Assembly: GCA_016211095.1 (NCBI GenBank)
Contig: JACQSW010000014.1
Coordinates: 1 to 14,891, forward strand
DNA length: 14,891 nucleotides
Direction: 5' to 3'
Source: Candidatus Woesearchaeota archaeon
GTDB taxonomy: Archaea; Nanobdellota; Nanobdellia; SCGC-AAA011-G17; GW2011-AR17
Numbering within the stretch: the first letter of the stretch is position 1; each line of letters starts with the position of its first letter. This document shows, piece by piece, positions 6,338-13,537 of this stretch. The notes under the pieces are model-generated. The model made no database searches. It was not told the origin of the DNA and saw nothing but the letters and a program-made list of their open reading frames with translations. Made by a program: the position numbers and the translations under genes.

Positions 6338-6772
6338 TTATTTTGTTCCTGTGCTTCCGAAGCCGTTTTGCCCTCTTTCTGTTTCGTTAACGTTTTCGGT
6401 TGGTTGCCATTCAACTGTTTCTATTTTGTTTAGTATTAGTTGTGCGATTCTGTCGCCTTTGTTTATTTTGAATTCTTCTTTGCCGAAGTTTATGAGGATA
6501 ATTTTTATTTCTCCCCTGTAGTCTGAGTCTATTGTTCCGGGGGTGTTTACTAGGGATATTCCGTTTTTTGCTGCTAATCCGCTTCTCGGCCTTATTTGGG
6601 CTTCGTATCCTTTTGGGACAGCGATTTTTATGCCTGTTTTGATTGTTTTGAATTCATGGTTTTTTATTGTTGTTTGTTCTGCTGAGTATAAGTCGCAGGC
6701 TGCGCTGCCGGTTGTGTGGTATTTTGGCAGCGGCAATTTTTTATCTATTTGTTCTATTTTTATTTTAACCAT
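6338..6772 (-). CDS. dut: dUTP diphosphatase (trimeric dUTPase)
   Basis: The enzyme hydrolyses dUTP to dUMP and diphosphate, keeping uracil out of DNA and supplying the thymidylate precursor. All five motifs of the trimeric family are present in 144 residues: SAACDLYSA (Asp27), RPRSGLA (61-67), NTPGTIDSDYRGE (76-88, with Asp82 the catalytic base and Tyr85 in the uracil pocket), GDRIAQLIL, and the C-terminal RGQNGFGSTG arm that closes over the substrate. The length is normal. Its ATG lies 13 bp inside the end of the upstream kinase-like gene, so the two form an operon and translation is probably coupled. The related dCTP deaminase fold is excluded by motifs III and V. Confidence 0.96.
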   Translation of the reverse strand: MVKIKIEQIDKKLPLPKYHTTGSAACDLYSAEQTTIKNHEFKTIKTGIKIAVPKGYEAQIRPRSGLAAKNGISLVNTPGTIDSDYRGEIKIILINFGKEEFKINKGDRIAQLILNKIETVEWQPTENVNETERGQNGFGSTGTK

Positions 6773-7299
6773 TTTTTGACTAAGCTAAGCATGTGTTCGA
6801 TTTTTTTTTCTTCAGGCAACAAGTAATGATCGACTTTTTTTTCTTTTAATACTTTTGCCATTAAGCTATCAATCTTTTGTTGCCATTCCAAGCTTACGCT
6901 TCTTATGCCGTCGCTCTTAAGGTAAGAAGGGTTTATTTTTGTTTTAAACAGCAAATCATAGCTTGGAAGGTGCTCTTTTAATAGTTGGCTCATCCATTTC
7001 GGCACTTTCTTATTTTGCCTTTTGCAAAGATCCAAAGTATAAACGTAACAATCAATTATTGCCCTGTCGCAAACAACAATGTCATATTTGTTTGTTGCTT
7101 CTAGCTCCTTAGCGATTTGCGTTGAAACAATCCATAGCTGGCTCTCCAAACTTGAGCCCTCATTTATTGGCAGTGGGCAAAGGCTGGCGGTCTCAGCTAC
7201 AACGCCCACGTTATAATCATTCTCTTTGAGGGCGGCGGCTAATTTGTACACTAAAGTTGTTTTTCCTGTGCCATGGCTTCCTATGAGCGCAACCTTCAT
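6760..7299 (-). CDS. P-loop kinase-like NTPase (AAA_28 type)
   Basis: A Walker A motif GSHGTGKTT (residues 7-15) opens this 179-residue protein, and VVCDRAIIDCYVYT near residue 78 looks like the DR-x-x-x-D-x-x-x-Y motif of AAA_28 and nucleoside/nucleotide kinases (NadR kinase domain, deoxynucleoside kinases). The C-terminal half has Lys-rich helices with no further motif. The gene precedes and overlaps the dUTPase gene, so a substrate in deoxynucleotide metabolism (a dNMP or nucleoside) is a fair inference but not shown. Nicotinamide riboside kinase is the main alternative. A TATA-like sequence centred about 27 nt upstream of ATG 7299 implies a leaderless mRNA. No membrane segments. Confidence 0.8.
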   Translation of the reverse strand: MKVALIGSHGTGKTTLVYKLAAALKENDYNVGVVAETASLCPLPINEGSSLESQLWIVSTQIAKELEATNKYDIVVCDRAIIDCYVYTLDLCKRQNKKVPKWMSQLLKEHLPSYDLLFKTKINPSYLKSDGIRSVSLEWQQKIDSLMAKVLKEKKVDHYLLPEEKKIEHMLSLVKKWLK

Positions 7300-7320
7300 A
7301 ATAACAAGTTTTTTGTTTGG

Positions 7321-7330
7321 GTTTAAAATA
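7321..7330 (-). promoter_or_regulatory. TATA box of the kinase-dUTPase operon
   Basis: The minus strand reads TATTTTAAAC, centred about 27 nt upstream of ATG 7299. No Shine-Dalgarno site precedes the ATG, in keeping with a leaderless transcript. Confidence 0.5.
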
Positions 7331-7340
7331 ATTTTGGTGT

Positions 7341-7347
7341 AAAAAAA
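7341..7347 (-). terminator. Poly-T terminator of the ABCE1 gene
   Basis: Seven T residues on the minus strand lie about 20 bases past the ABCE1 stop codon and just upstream of the next promoter. Confidence 0.4.
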
Positions 7348-7367
7348 GATTAATTGAGCTATTTCTC

Positions 7368-9146
7368 CTATTCTGCTGAGTAGTAGTATTGGTTTTTTTC
7401 TCTTTGGATTTTGTCCAGTTGGCTTCCAGGCTTGTTTATCCTCGGCCTATGCGTTTCTTTGTCCATCCTGTAAGTTATTCCCAGGCTTTTTAGTATCCTG
7501 TTCATTCCTTCTTTCTTTGTGCATGGGCCGTAAACGCTTCCAAGCTTTGAAGGAACGCCCTCGAACACGAGCATTGAGTCTCCAAGGTAGTCTATGAATT
7601 GGACGTCGTGGTCAACTACGATTGCGCACTTCTCGTTTTTTATGGCAAAATCTTTTATGACCTCGGCAACTTTTAGCCTGTCCTCAACGTCTATGAATGC
7701 TGATGGCTCGTCGAAGGCGTAGATGTCTGCGTCTTGCGACAAGGTTATCGCTATCCAGAATTTTTGCAGTTCGCCGCCGCTTAAGGTTTTAATTTCGTTC
7801 TCAGAAATTTTGCCCAGCCCAAGCTTCTCCAGCACAGTTTGCTTGTACCATCCTGAGAGGTATTTTTCTTTGGCGGTTTTAATCAGCCACTCGTTGACTG
7901 TGCCTTCCACATTGGATTCGGGGTATTGTGTTTTGTAAGCGATTTTCAGCTTCCCAACCTCTCCCCTGTCAGGTTTCAGCTCCCCTGCAAGCATTTTGAG
8001 GAAGGTTGTTTTTCCTAGGCCGTTCGCCCCCATAACTGCCAAAACTTCCCCCTTCTTTACAGCTCCGCCGCTAACTTTGAGGTTGAAGCTTCCAAAACTT
8101 TTTTCCATCTCAGGAAATGAGAAAAGAACTCTTTCTTTGACGTATCTTTCTGCCTGCAGCAAATCAAATCTTATCTGGTAAGGCCTAAATCTTACGTTGT
8201 CATCCGGCAAGTAGCCATCCATGTACTCGTTTATACCTCTCCTGACGCTTTTTGATTGTGAGACTACCCCGAATGCAGCTGCTTCCCCATACACTATTTG
8301 GATTTCGTCAGAGATGTAGTCCAACGTTGCCAAGTCATGCTCAACCACCATCACTGCCGCCTCATCCGATGCTAGGCCCCTAATAATTTTTGCAACCTTA
8401 ATCCTTGAGGTTATGTCAAGGAAGGATGCGGGCTCATCAAAATAATAAACGTCAGCCTTCTTAACAGCTGCCGAAATGATTGCCAGTTTTTGAAGCTCCC
8501 CCCCGGAGAGCTGGGCTATTTCCCTGTCTTGCAGCGATTCCAAACCCAACTCTATAATTAGGTCTTCTGCTATGCCTTTTTCGTCTATCTTTTTCAGCAG
8601 CTCCCTGATTGTTCCCCTGTAAAATTTTGGTATCAGCTCTATCCTTTGCGGCTTGTAAGAAATTTTTATCTCCTTTTTGAAAACCCTCCTAAAATAATCC
8701 CCAAGATAAACATTAGAATATTTTTCAATTATCTCTTCATCTTTCGGCGGATTTTTGTAATCCCCAAGGTTCGGCTTTAGGTTGCCGGAAAGAATCTGCA
8801 AAGCAGTGCTCTTCCCAATCCCATTCCTCCCAAGAATTCCGACGACAGCCCCCTTTTTTGGTATTGGCAGATGGAACAATTCAAAAGCGTTAACGCCAAA
8901 CCTGTGAACAGGATCATCCTTTAAGGCTTCAGGCAGATTAATGACTTCGATGCATGTGACTGGGCAACGCTTTACGCAGATACCGCAACCTATGCAGAGA
9001 TCCTCATCAATCACCGCCTTGTTATCCGGCCCTATGACAATGCAGTCCAACCCTTGCCTGTTCACGGGGCAAATGTTTCCGCACAAGAAAGGGCACGTTG
9101 TGCCGTTCTTGCACCTAATCCTTTCAATAATAGCAATCCTGCTCAT
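7368..9146 (-). CDS. abce1: ABCE1/RLI ribosome-recycling ATPase
   Basis: ABCE1 splits the 70S ribosome after termination, working with aRF1 or Pelota. The 592-residue protein has the full family architecture. Two 4Fe-4S clusters are bound by Cys12, 18, 22, 26 and Cys51, 54, 57, 61. The first ATPase domain has Walker A GRNGIGKS (106-113), signature LSGGELQK (from 213), Walker B YYFDEPASFLD and VEHD. The hinge is followed by a second domain with GANGLGKT, LSGGELQKFW, YAFDEPSAFID and VDHD. In the first cluster the Cys spacing is x5-x3-x3; the human protein has x4-x3-x3. The N-terminus is therefore a slight variant, though all eight cysteines are kept. ATG 9146 has a TATA box 29 nt upstream and no leader. 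An insertion sequence lies upstream, starting 48 bp from the ATG. Confidence 0.97.
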   Translation of the reverse strand: MSRIAIIERIRCKNGTTCPFLCGNICPVNRQGLDCIVIGPDNKAVIDEDLCIGCGICVKRCPVTCIEVINLPEALKDDPVHRFGVNAFELFHLPIPKKGAVVGILGRNGIGKSTALQILSGNLKPNLGDYKNPPKDEEIIEKYSNVYLGDYFRRVFKKEIKISYKPQRIELIPKFYRGTIRELLKKIDEKGIAEDLIIELGLESLQDREIAQLSGGELQKLAIISAAVKKADVYYFDEPASFLDITSRIKVAKIIRGLASDEAAVMVVEHDLATLDYISDEIQIVYGEAAAFGVVSQSKSVRRGINEYMDGYLPDDNVRFRPYQIRFDLLQAERYVKERVLFSFPEMEKSFGSFNLKVSGGAVKKGEVLAVMGANGLGKTTFLKMLAGELKPDRGEVGKLKIAYKTQYPESNVEGTVNEWLIKTAKEKYLSGWYKQTVLEKLGLGKISENEIKTLSGGELQKFWIAITLSQDADIYAFDEPSAFIDVEDRLKVAEVIKDFAIKNEKCAIVVDHDVQFIDYLGDSMLVFEGVPSKLGSVYGPCTKKEGMNRILKSLGITYRMDKETHRPRINKPGSQLDKIQREKNQYYYSAE

Positions 9147-9170
9147 GACTGTTTTTTTGAGAAACTTTTG

Positions 9171-9180
9171 GTTTATAAAC
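9171..9180 (-). promoter_or_regulatory. TATA box of the ABCE1 gene
   Basis: GTTTATAAAC is centred about 29 nt before the ABCE1 ATG at 9146. It is palindromic, so direction is set by the gene. The left end of the insertion sequence begins only 14 bases further upstream, leaving the box and its immediate upstream element intact. Confidence 0.6.
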
Positions 9181-9193
9181 CTTAGCTTAGCCC

Positions 9194-9211
9194 GGCTCTG
9201 TAGAAATCCTT
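9194..9211 (+). repeat. Left terminal inverted repeat of the insertion sequence
   Basis: GGCTCTGTAGAAATCCTT matches the right end in 17 of 18 positions (C against T at position 5). Confidence 0.7.
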
Positions 9212-9216
9212 AGGCA

Positions 9217-9228
9217 AAATATATAACA
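9217..9228 (+). promoter_or_regulatory. TATA box of the transposase gene
   Basis: AAATATATAACA, about 26 nt upstream of 9249, predicts transcription beginning at the end of the first hairpin and just before the second. Confidence 0.45.
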
Positions 9229-9229
9229 A

Positions 9230-9251
9230 CGTTTAGCCCTAAGGCTAAACG
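9230..9251. repeat. Hairpin 1 in the transposase upstream region
   Basis: CGTTTAGCC (9230-9238) and GGCTAAACG (9243-9251) form a perfect 9-bp stem with loop CTAA. It overlaps the predicted transcription start, so it could be an operator for the transposase. It could equally be an RNA hairpin present only in transcripts that enter from outside the element. Confidence 0.6.
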
Positions 9252-9257
9252 GTTGGG

Positions 9258-9282
9258 GGTAAACACATTGGAGGTGTTTACC
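9258..9282 (+). promoter_or_regulatory. Hairpin 2, sequestering the transposase ribosome binding site
   Basis: GGTAAACAC (9258-9266) and GTGTTTACC (9274-9282) form a perfect 9-bp stem with a 7-base loop, ending directly before the TTG start at 9283. The Shine-Dalgarno GGAGGTG (9270-9276) spans the loop and the base of the descending arm, so in folded mRNA it would be partly hidden and initiation reduced. Confidence 0.65.
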
Positions 9283-10254
9283 TTGAATAAAAAGAAAGAA
9301 AAGAAGTATATTAAGTTTGTTAAACAAATTTTAGCGTGTTTGCAGCGATTAAGGGTAAGGAAGCATTCAAGCAAGTTTAGCAAGAAGCTGTATGGCAATT
9401 GGGTGCATATTGTGCTTCTTGCTTTGCGGCAGCGAATGGACAAAAGCTACAGGGAATTCTGTGACATCATGGATGTGTGCACAGAAATATCAAATGCGCT
9501 CGGCATAAGCAAGGTTCCTCATTTCACAACCCTGCAAAAAGCAGCCAAGAGGATGCGCATCACTTTTCTTGAAAAGATTATGGCTGGTTTCATTTTGTTC
9601 ACAATGGCAATTCATGTCAGGTTAGGTATTGATTCCACTGGATTGCAGCCAACTCATGCTTCTGCGCATTATGTCAAAGTGTTGAAAAAAGATAAGAAAA
9701 TGCGACGGAAAGTAAAAAACCACATCAAGCTCAGCACATTAGTTGAGCTTGGCAAACAAATCATCATATCCCAAAAAATAAGGAGGGGACCAGCCAATGA
9801 CAACAGGGATTTCAGCCCTGTGGTCGAAAAAGGCAAAGAAATTCTCGATCAAGCTGGGAAGGATGTCAAATCCTTTGACGCTGACAAAGGATATGATTCG
9901 GAAGAAAACCACAGAACAGCAGTAGAAGACCTAAACGCGGAAGACAGGATAAAGATAAAAAACAAAGAAGTGCCAATACACAGAACTAGGGGCACTTACA
10001 GGAAAAAAGCCAAACGAAGGATTAACAGGCTGCGGGCAAATTACCGCAGCAAAAACGAAACCACATTCTCAACTCTCAAAAGAATAAACGGCTCAATGAT
10101 AAGAAGCCTCAAAGTCAGCATGCAAAACAAAGAAGTCCTATTCAAAGAAATAGCCTACAACGCAGCAAGGCTAATCAAGCCTTCCTTAGAAATCCTAAAG
10201 GATTTCTACAAAGCCAAAGAAACAAAAAGTTTAATAACTATTTTTCATTATTAA
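9283..10254 (+). CDS. IS5-like DDE transposase
   Basis: The protein would cut and join the ends of its own element. From TTG 9283 it has 323 residues. The DDE triad is complete: Asp117 in GIDSTGL, Asp201 in DADKGYD, Glu259 in RSKNETTFSTLKRINGS. The N-terminal part is basic and helical, suited to binding the ends. I place the start at TTG 9283, six bases after GGAGGTG, rather than TTG 9253, which would put the first hairpin arm in the coding sequence. The frame crosses the right terminal repeat and ends at TAA 10252-10254, 39 bases outside the element. The last 13 or so residues (KETKSLITIFHY) are therefore encoded by flanking DNA. The stop lies one base before the ATG of the M50 peptidase gene. 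Confidence 0.9.
   Translation: MNKKKEKKYIKFVKQILACLQRLRVRKHSSKFSKKLYGNWVHIVLLALRQRMDKSYREFCDIMDVCTEISNALGISKVPHFTTLQKAAKRMRITFLEKIMAGFILFTMAIHVRLGIDSTGLQPTHASAHYVKVLKKDKKMRRKVKNHIKLSTLVELGKQIIISQKIRRGPANDNRDFSPVVEKGKEILDQAGKDVKSFDADKGYDSEENHRTAVEDLNAEDRIKIKNKEVPIHRTRGTYRKKAKRRINRLRANYRSKNETTFSTLKRINGSMIRSLKVSMQNKEVLFKEIAYNAARLIKPSLEILKDFYKAKETKSLITIFHY
10187..10208. repeat. Inverted repeat at the right end of the insertion sequence
   Basis: TAGAAATCC (10187-10195) and GGATTTCTA (10200-10208) form a 9-bp stem with a 4-base loop. The outer arm is part of the terminal repeat and the inner arm is an opposite-facing copy of it, which the left end lacks. Confidence 0.55.
10198..10215 (-). repeat. 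Right terminal inverted repeat of the insertion sequence
   Basis: Read on the minus strand it gives GGCTTTGTAGAAATCCTT, matching the left end at 17 of 18 positions. It lies inside the transposase reading frame. Confidence 0.7.
10229..10238 (+). promoter_or_regulatory. TATA box of the M50 peptidase-phosphoesterase pair
   Basis: GTTTAATAAC is centred about 23 nt before ATG 10256 and 29 nt before ATG 10262. It lies just outside the right end of the insertion sequence, so the pair appears to keep its own promoter. Confidence 0.4.
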
Positions 10255-10255
10255 A

Positions 10256-10825
10256 ATGTTTATGCAACTGCTTAGCTTTACAGAAATAGTTTCTATGCTT
10301 GTTTTGACGGTGGTTTTGGCTTACATATTTATGGATTATATAAAAAGGCCGGGAACAATTTACTCAATGTACCGTCAAGGTTTTAGTTGGGGTGATTTCA
10401 AGTTTGCGGCGTTAGTTGCTGCGCCAGCTGTGATTCTTCACGAGCTAGGCCACAAGTTTGTTGCTTTGGCTTTTGGTTTGCCTGCGTCTTTCCAAATCTT
10501 TTGGGGCGGTTTAGGGTTAGCTGTGATTTTGAAGCTGGTTCATTCCCCGTTTCTCATACTTGCTCCTGCTTATGTTTTGATACCGTCATCGGCAGCTCCG
10601 GTTCAGCATGCTTTTATAGCTGCGGCTGGCCCGCTTGTTAATTTGGCTTTGTGGTTTTTAGCGGCGGTTATGCTTAAGGGGAAGAGGAAAAAAAATTCTG
10701 AGATGAAAATTGTTGGTTGGCATATAACTAAGCAGCTTAACATGTGGCTTTTCATTTTTAACATGATACCTATCCCTCCGCTTGACGGTTATAATGTTTT
10801 GAGGGGAATAATGGGTATGTTTTAA
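10256..10825 (+). CDS. M50-family (site-2-protease-like) membrane metallopeptidase
   Basis: Peptidases of this family cut substrates within the membrane, often to release a regulator. The 189-residue protein has an N-terminal membrane helix, then the zinc motif HELGH (residues 62-66) at the start of another hydrophobic stretch. These are followed by AAGPLVN and NMIPIPPLDGY (169-179), whose Asp177 would be the third metal ligand. It is a minimal member with no PDZ domain or other extension. ATG 10256 and ATG 10262 are both possible; the TATA box at 10229-10238 suits 10262 slightly better. The metallophosphoesterase gene follows after 2 bp, so the two are cotranscribed. No substrate can be named from the context. 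Confidence 0.88.
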   Translation: MFMQLLSFTEIVSMLVLTVVLAYIFMDYIKRPGTIYSMYRQGFSWGDFKFAALVAAPAVILHELGHKFVALAFGLPASFQIFWGGLGLAVILKLVHSPFLILAPAYVLIPSSAAPVQHAFIAAAGPLVNLALWFLAAVMLKGKRKKNSEMKIVGWHITKQLNMWLFIFNMIPIPPLDGYNVLRGIMGMF

Positions 10826-10827
10826 AG

Positions 10828-11520
10828 ATGAAAATTGCGGTGATTTCTGATTTGCATTCTAACTTGGAGGCGCTGCAAGCTGTTCTAAAAGATATTAAGG
10901 TATGGCGGGTTGACAAAATCCTTTGCTGCGGGGACATTATCGGTTACAACGCCAACCCTAACGAAGTTGTTGAGCTGATAATAGAGAACCATATTCCTTG
11001 TGTGAGGGGCAACCACGACTCTTCTGTAAAGGATTTTGAGAATTTTGATAAGTTTAACCAGTTTGCCAAAAAGGCTTTGAAATGGACTCATGATAACCTA
11101 AAAATGGAAAACTCAGCTTTTTTGTCTGGCCTGCCAAAATTTTTTGAGGACAAATTTGATGATGCAAAAGTTGTATTAATCCACGGCTCCCCAATTGATG
11201 AGCTGTTTGATTATGTCTACCCAACAACCAGCGATGATGTTTTGAAAAGTTTTTTGCAAAAAACAAAGGCAGACATCCTAGTTTTTGGCCACACGCACAT
11301 ACCATTCATAAGGCGGTTCGGGGCAAAACTTGTAATCAACCCTGGAAGTGTGGGGCAGCCTCGGGATGGAATCAACAAGGCTTCTTACTGCATAATTGAC
11401 AGCAAGGTTAGAAGCGCAGGCATCTACAGGGTTGAATATGATATTGCTATCACTGCTAAAAAAATAATTGGGGCCGGCCTGCCAACATACTTAGCGGACA
11501 GGCTCTTCGAAGGCCGATAA
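10828..11520 (+). CDS. Calcineurin-like metallophosphoesterase (MJ0936/YfcE type)
   Basis: This 230-residue soluble protein has the full metal-site set of the family: DLH (Asp8, His10), GD (Asp36), GNHD (61-64), HG (His119) and GHTH (154-157), in the usual order and spacing. Small archaeal and bacterial members such as MJ0936 and YfcE hydrolyse phosphodiesters in vitro. Their physiological substrates are mostly unknown, and the same holds here. The fold would bind two metal ions, commonly Mn or Ni. It follows the M50 peptidase gene with 2 bp between and converges on the phasin-like gene, 8 bp away. A long C-terminal helix (ITAKKIIGAGLPTYLADRL) is present, as is common for this type. Confidence 0.92.
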   Translation: MKIAVISDLHSNLEALQAVLKDIKVWRVDKILCCGDIIGYNANPNEVVELIIENHIPCVRGNHDSSVKDFENFDKFNQFAKKALKWTHDNLKMENSAFLSGLPKFFEDKFDDAKVVLIHGSPIDELFDYVYPTTSDDVLKSFLQKTKADILVFGHTHIPFIRRFGAKLVINPGSVGQPRDGINKASYCIIDSKVRSAGIYRVEYDIAITAKKIIGAGLPTYLADRLFEGR

Positions 11521-11528
11521 ACAAAAAA

Positions 11529-11843
11529 TTATTTTTTTCTCTTCTTCTTTTCTAATTCTTTAACCTTGTTGGCTAGCCGATCCATCTCTTTTTTTGATGT
11601 GGCAAAGATGGTGGTTAGCGAAGCCTTGACCTCTTTCGCTATGTCCTCTGTCAGTATCTTTTTGTATTGCTTCGACTCATTTATCATCTGCCTCGCTATT
11701 TTTTTGCCCTCTTCCTTATTTACTTCCCCTTTTCTGATTAGCTCATTTATGACTTTTTGGGCTTTTTCCGCAGTCAGCGCCCCCAAGCCTATCCCTGCAA
11801 GGATGCCTTTCCTTACTAGCTCTGCGTCTCTTTTTTTTAACAT
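11529..11843 (-). CDS. Phasin-like coiled-coil protein
   Basis: The 104-residue protein is nearly all helix. A short hydrophobic segment (GILAGIGLGALTAEKAQ, about residues 13-29) leads into Lys/Glu-rich heptads and ends in KELEKKKRKK. This resembles the phasin or granule-associated superfamily, whose bacterial members coat polyhydroxyalkanoate granules. No such polymer genes are seen here, so only the fold is suggested. ATG 11843 is set by a full Shine-Dalgarno site, GGAGGTG, at 11850-11856 on the minus strand, six bases upstream and inside the end of the UbiB-like gene. The GTG at 11852 would sit on that site. The gene follows the kinase stop by one base, so the two should act together, perhaps at the membrane. 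T-runs in this gene may also stop transcription arriving from the phosphoesterase. Confidence 0.7.
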   Translation of the reverse strand: MLKKRDAELVRKGILAGIGLGALTAEKAQKVINELIRKGEVNKEEGKKIARQMINESKQYKKILTEDIAKEVKASLTTIFATSKKEMDRLANKVKELEKKKRKK

Positions 11844-11844
11844 T

Positions 11845-13515
11845 CTATACACCTCCTTTTTCTCTTAACATAGAGATAATTAATAAAAGCGATGAGATTA
11901 TTATAAATATAAATGCTACGTGGGCTAGCAGGGGTATCCCTAAGATTAGTGGCGGAATTTTTGCTGCGATTATCAGCGAAGCGGCAACTATTAAGGCTGC
12001 GATTATCAGCCCGAAAGTCAGCCGGTTGCTGGACCTATCCATCTCTTGTGTTAGCTCCCGAATCTCTTTGTGGTCCACCTCAATTTTTAGGTTGGCTCCA
12101 TGCTGAAGCATCCTCACAAAGCTTTTTACGTCGCGCGGAAAATTTGTAACAACATTTTTGAAGTTGATCAAATTCTTTTTTGCGCCACCCAACAAGTAGG
12201 CGGGGCTCATCTTTTTTTTCATAAGCCGTTTCACTATCGGCTTGGCTGTTTCAACAAAATTAAAATCAGGATTGTATGCGTTGTTGAAAGCCTCTGTAGT
12301 GGACATAGCCTTGATGAGCAAAACAACGTTCGAGGGGAATGTTACCTTATACTTTTTTGTTATGGCAAAGCAGTCCATCAGGAGGCTTAAAACGTTTATT
12401 TTATCTAAAGCGACATCATAATAATCAGAAAAGTGCGCCTCTAAATCCTCAGCTAACATGTCAATATCTGTGTCTCCCCTTACTAATCCTAAGCTTATAA
12501 AGGTTGAAGCGAGGAGTTCGTTGTCAGGCTTGACCAACCCTATTAGGAGGTCCTCCATTTTTTCTTTCAGCTCAGGGGTTATCCTGCCAACTATCCCGAA
12601 GTCGAGGAGAGCGAACCTGTTATTTGGCAATATCAAAATGTTGCCTGGGTGGGGATCTGCGTGGAAAAACCCGAATTCGAGTATTTGCCTGATAAAAGAC
12701 TTGTTGACGTTCTCAACAATCTTTTTTGCATTGGAGCTTATGTGGTTATTTTTTAATTCACTAATCTTTATTCCGTCAATGAATTCCATAACCAGCACTT
12801 TTGATGTTGTGTAGTTTTGGTAGGCTGCAGGGATCTTGATTGTGGGGTCGTACCTGAAGTTTCTGTAGAAGGTTTCTATGTTTCTTGCTTCGCGCAAATA
12901 ATCAAGCTCCCTTATAGTGTATTCTTCAAATTCTTTTATGAGGTCTTGGAGTTTGTATTCTGCTAACTCAGGCATGTGCCTCTCAGCCAGCCTTGCAATG
13001 TGGTAAAGTATGTCAATGTCTGTTCGGAATATCTCTCCTATGTTGGGCCTTTGCACCTTAACAACTACTTCCCCGCCATCCCTAAGTTTTGCTCGGTGCA
13101 CCTGGCCGATTGAGGCGGATGCTAAGGGTGTTGTTTCAAAATGAGAAAAAACTCGGTTGATTGGTTTTTTTAGTTCGGATTCTACTGTTAGCTGCACAAG
13201 CTTGAAGTGGATTGGCTTTACGCTGTCTTGCAGCTTGCTGAATTCGTCGCAATACTCATCTGGCAGCAAATCTTTCCTGAGGCTAAGCATTTGCCCAAGC
13301 TTTACAAATCCTCCCCCTAACTCTTCCATTGCGCTTCTAAGCCTCACAGGCACAGAGATGGGTTGAGTAAACTTGCTTGCCTGCACTTTTTTGTGAAAGG
13401 TCAAATAAGTTTTTAGATGAATCCTCTCTAAGACATAGCCTAATCCGTGCTTGAAAAGAACATCGCTTATCTGTTTCAGCCTCTTTATGTCTTTATAGGT
13501 TTGGAACAAAGCCAT
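11845..13515 (-). CDS. ABC1/UbiB-family atypical kinase with C-terminal membrane anchor
   Basis: UbiB-family proteins have a protein-kinase-like fold with ATPase activity and are tied to isoprenoid lipid or quinone metabolism. The 556-residue protein shows the signature features: KLGQ (residues 72-75) in the N-terminal extension, the Ala-rich loop LASASIGQVHRA replacing the glycine loop, VVVKVQRP with the ATP-site lysine, ExD in EELDYLREARNIE-like form (IRELDYLREA), FHADPHPGNI as catalytic loop and LLDFGIVGR as the metal-binding DFG. Two membrane helices close the C-terminus (about 498-550). ATG 13515 is preferred to TTG 13518, with a TATA box 28 nt upstream and no leader. In an archaeon without a visible quinone pathway the substrate may be another isoprenoid. 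That is inference. Confidence 0.92.
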   Translation of the reverse strand: MALFQTYKDIKRLKQISDVLFKHGLGYVLERIHLKTYLTFHKKVQASKFTQPISVPVRLRSAMEELGGGFVKLGQMLSLRKDLLPDEYCDEFSKLQDSVKPIHFKLVQLTVESELKKPINRVFSHFETTPLASASIGQVHRAKLRDGGEVVVKVQRPNIGEIFRTDIDILYHIARLAERHMPELAEYKLQDLIKEFEEYTIRELDYLREARNIETFYRNFRYDPTIKIPAAYQNYTTSKVLVMEFIDGIKISELKNNHISSNAKKIVENVNKSFIRQILEFGFFHADPHPGNILILPNNRFALLDFGIVGRITPELKEKMEDLLIGLVKPDNELLASTFISLGLVRGDTDIDMLAEDLEAHFSDYYDVALDKINVLSLLMDCFAITKKYKVTFPSNVVLLIKAMSTTEAFNNAYNPDFNFVETAKPIVKRLMKKKMSPAYLLGGAKKNLINFKNVVTNFPRDVKSFVRMLQHGANLKIEVDHKEIRELTQEMDRSSNRLTFGLIIAALIVAASLIIAAKIPPLILGIPLLAHVAFIFIIISSLLLIISMLREKGGV

Positions 13516-13537
13516 CAATTCATAATTAGATTTTTTT

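Larger units (their letters stand above)
9194..10215 (+). mobile_element. IS5-like insertion sequence, about 1.02 kb
   Basis: The element is bounded by imperfect terminal inverted repeats starting GGCT-(C/T)-TGTAGAAATCCTT: left 9194-9211, right 10198-10215 read in reverse. It carries one DDE transposase. The GGCT-start ends resemble those of IS5-family elements such as IS903, from memory. No target-site duplication is visible: the nine bases left (GCTTAGCCC) and right (AAAGAAACA) differ. The transposase frame also runs out through the right end. It lies between the ABCE1 promoter and the promoter of the M50 peptidase gene without damaging either. Confidence 0.75.

Noticed and set aside
9210..9443. 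Open frame on the minus strand across the left end of the insertion sequence
   Set aside because: It lies antisense to the transposase, crosses both hairpins and has no recognisable content.
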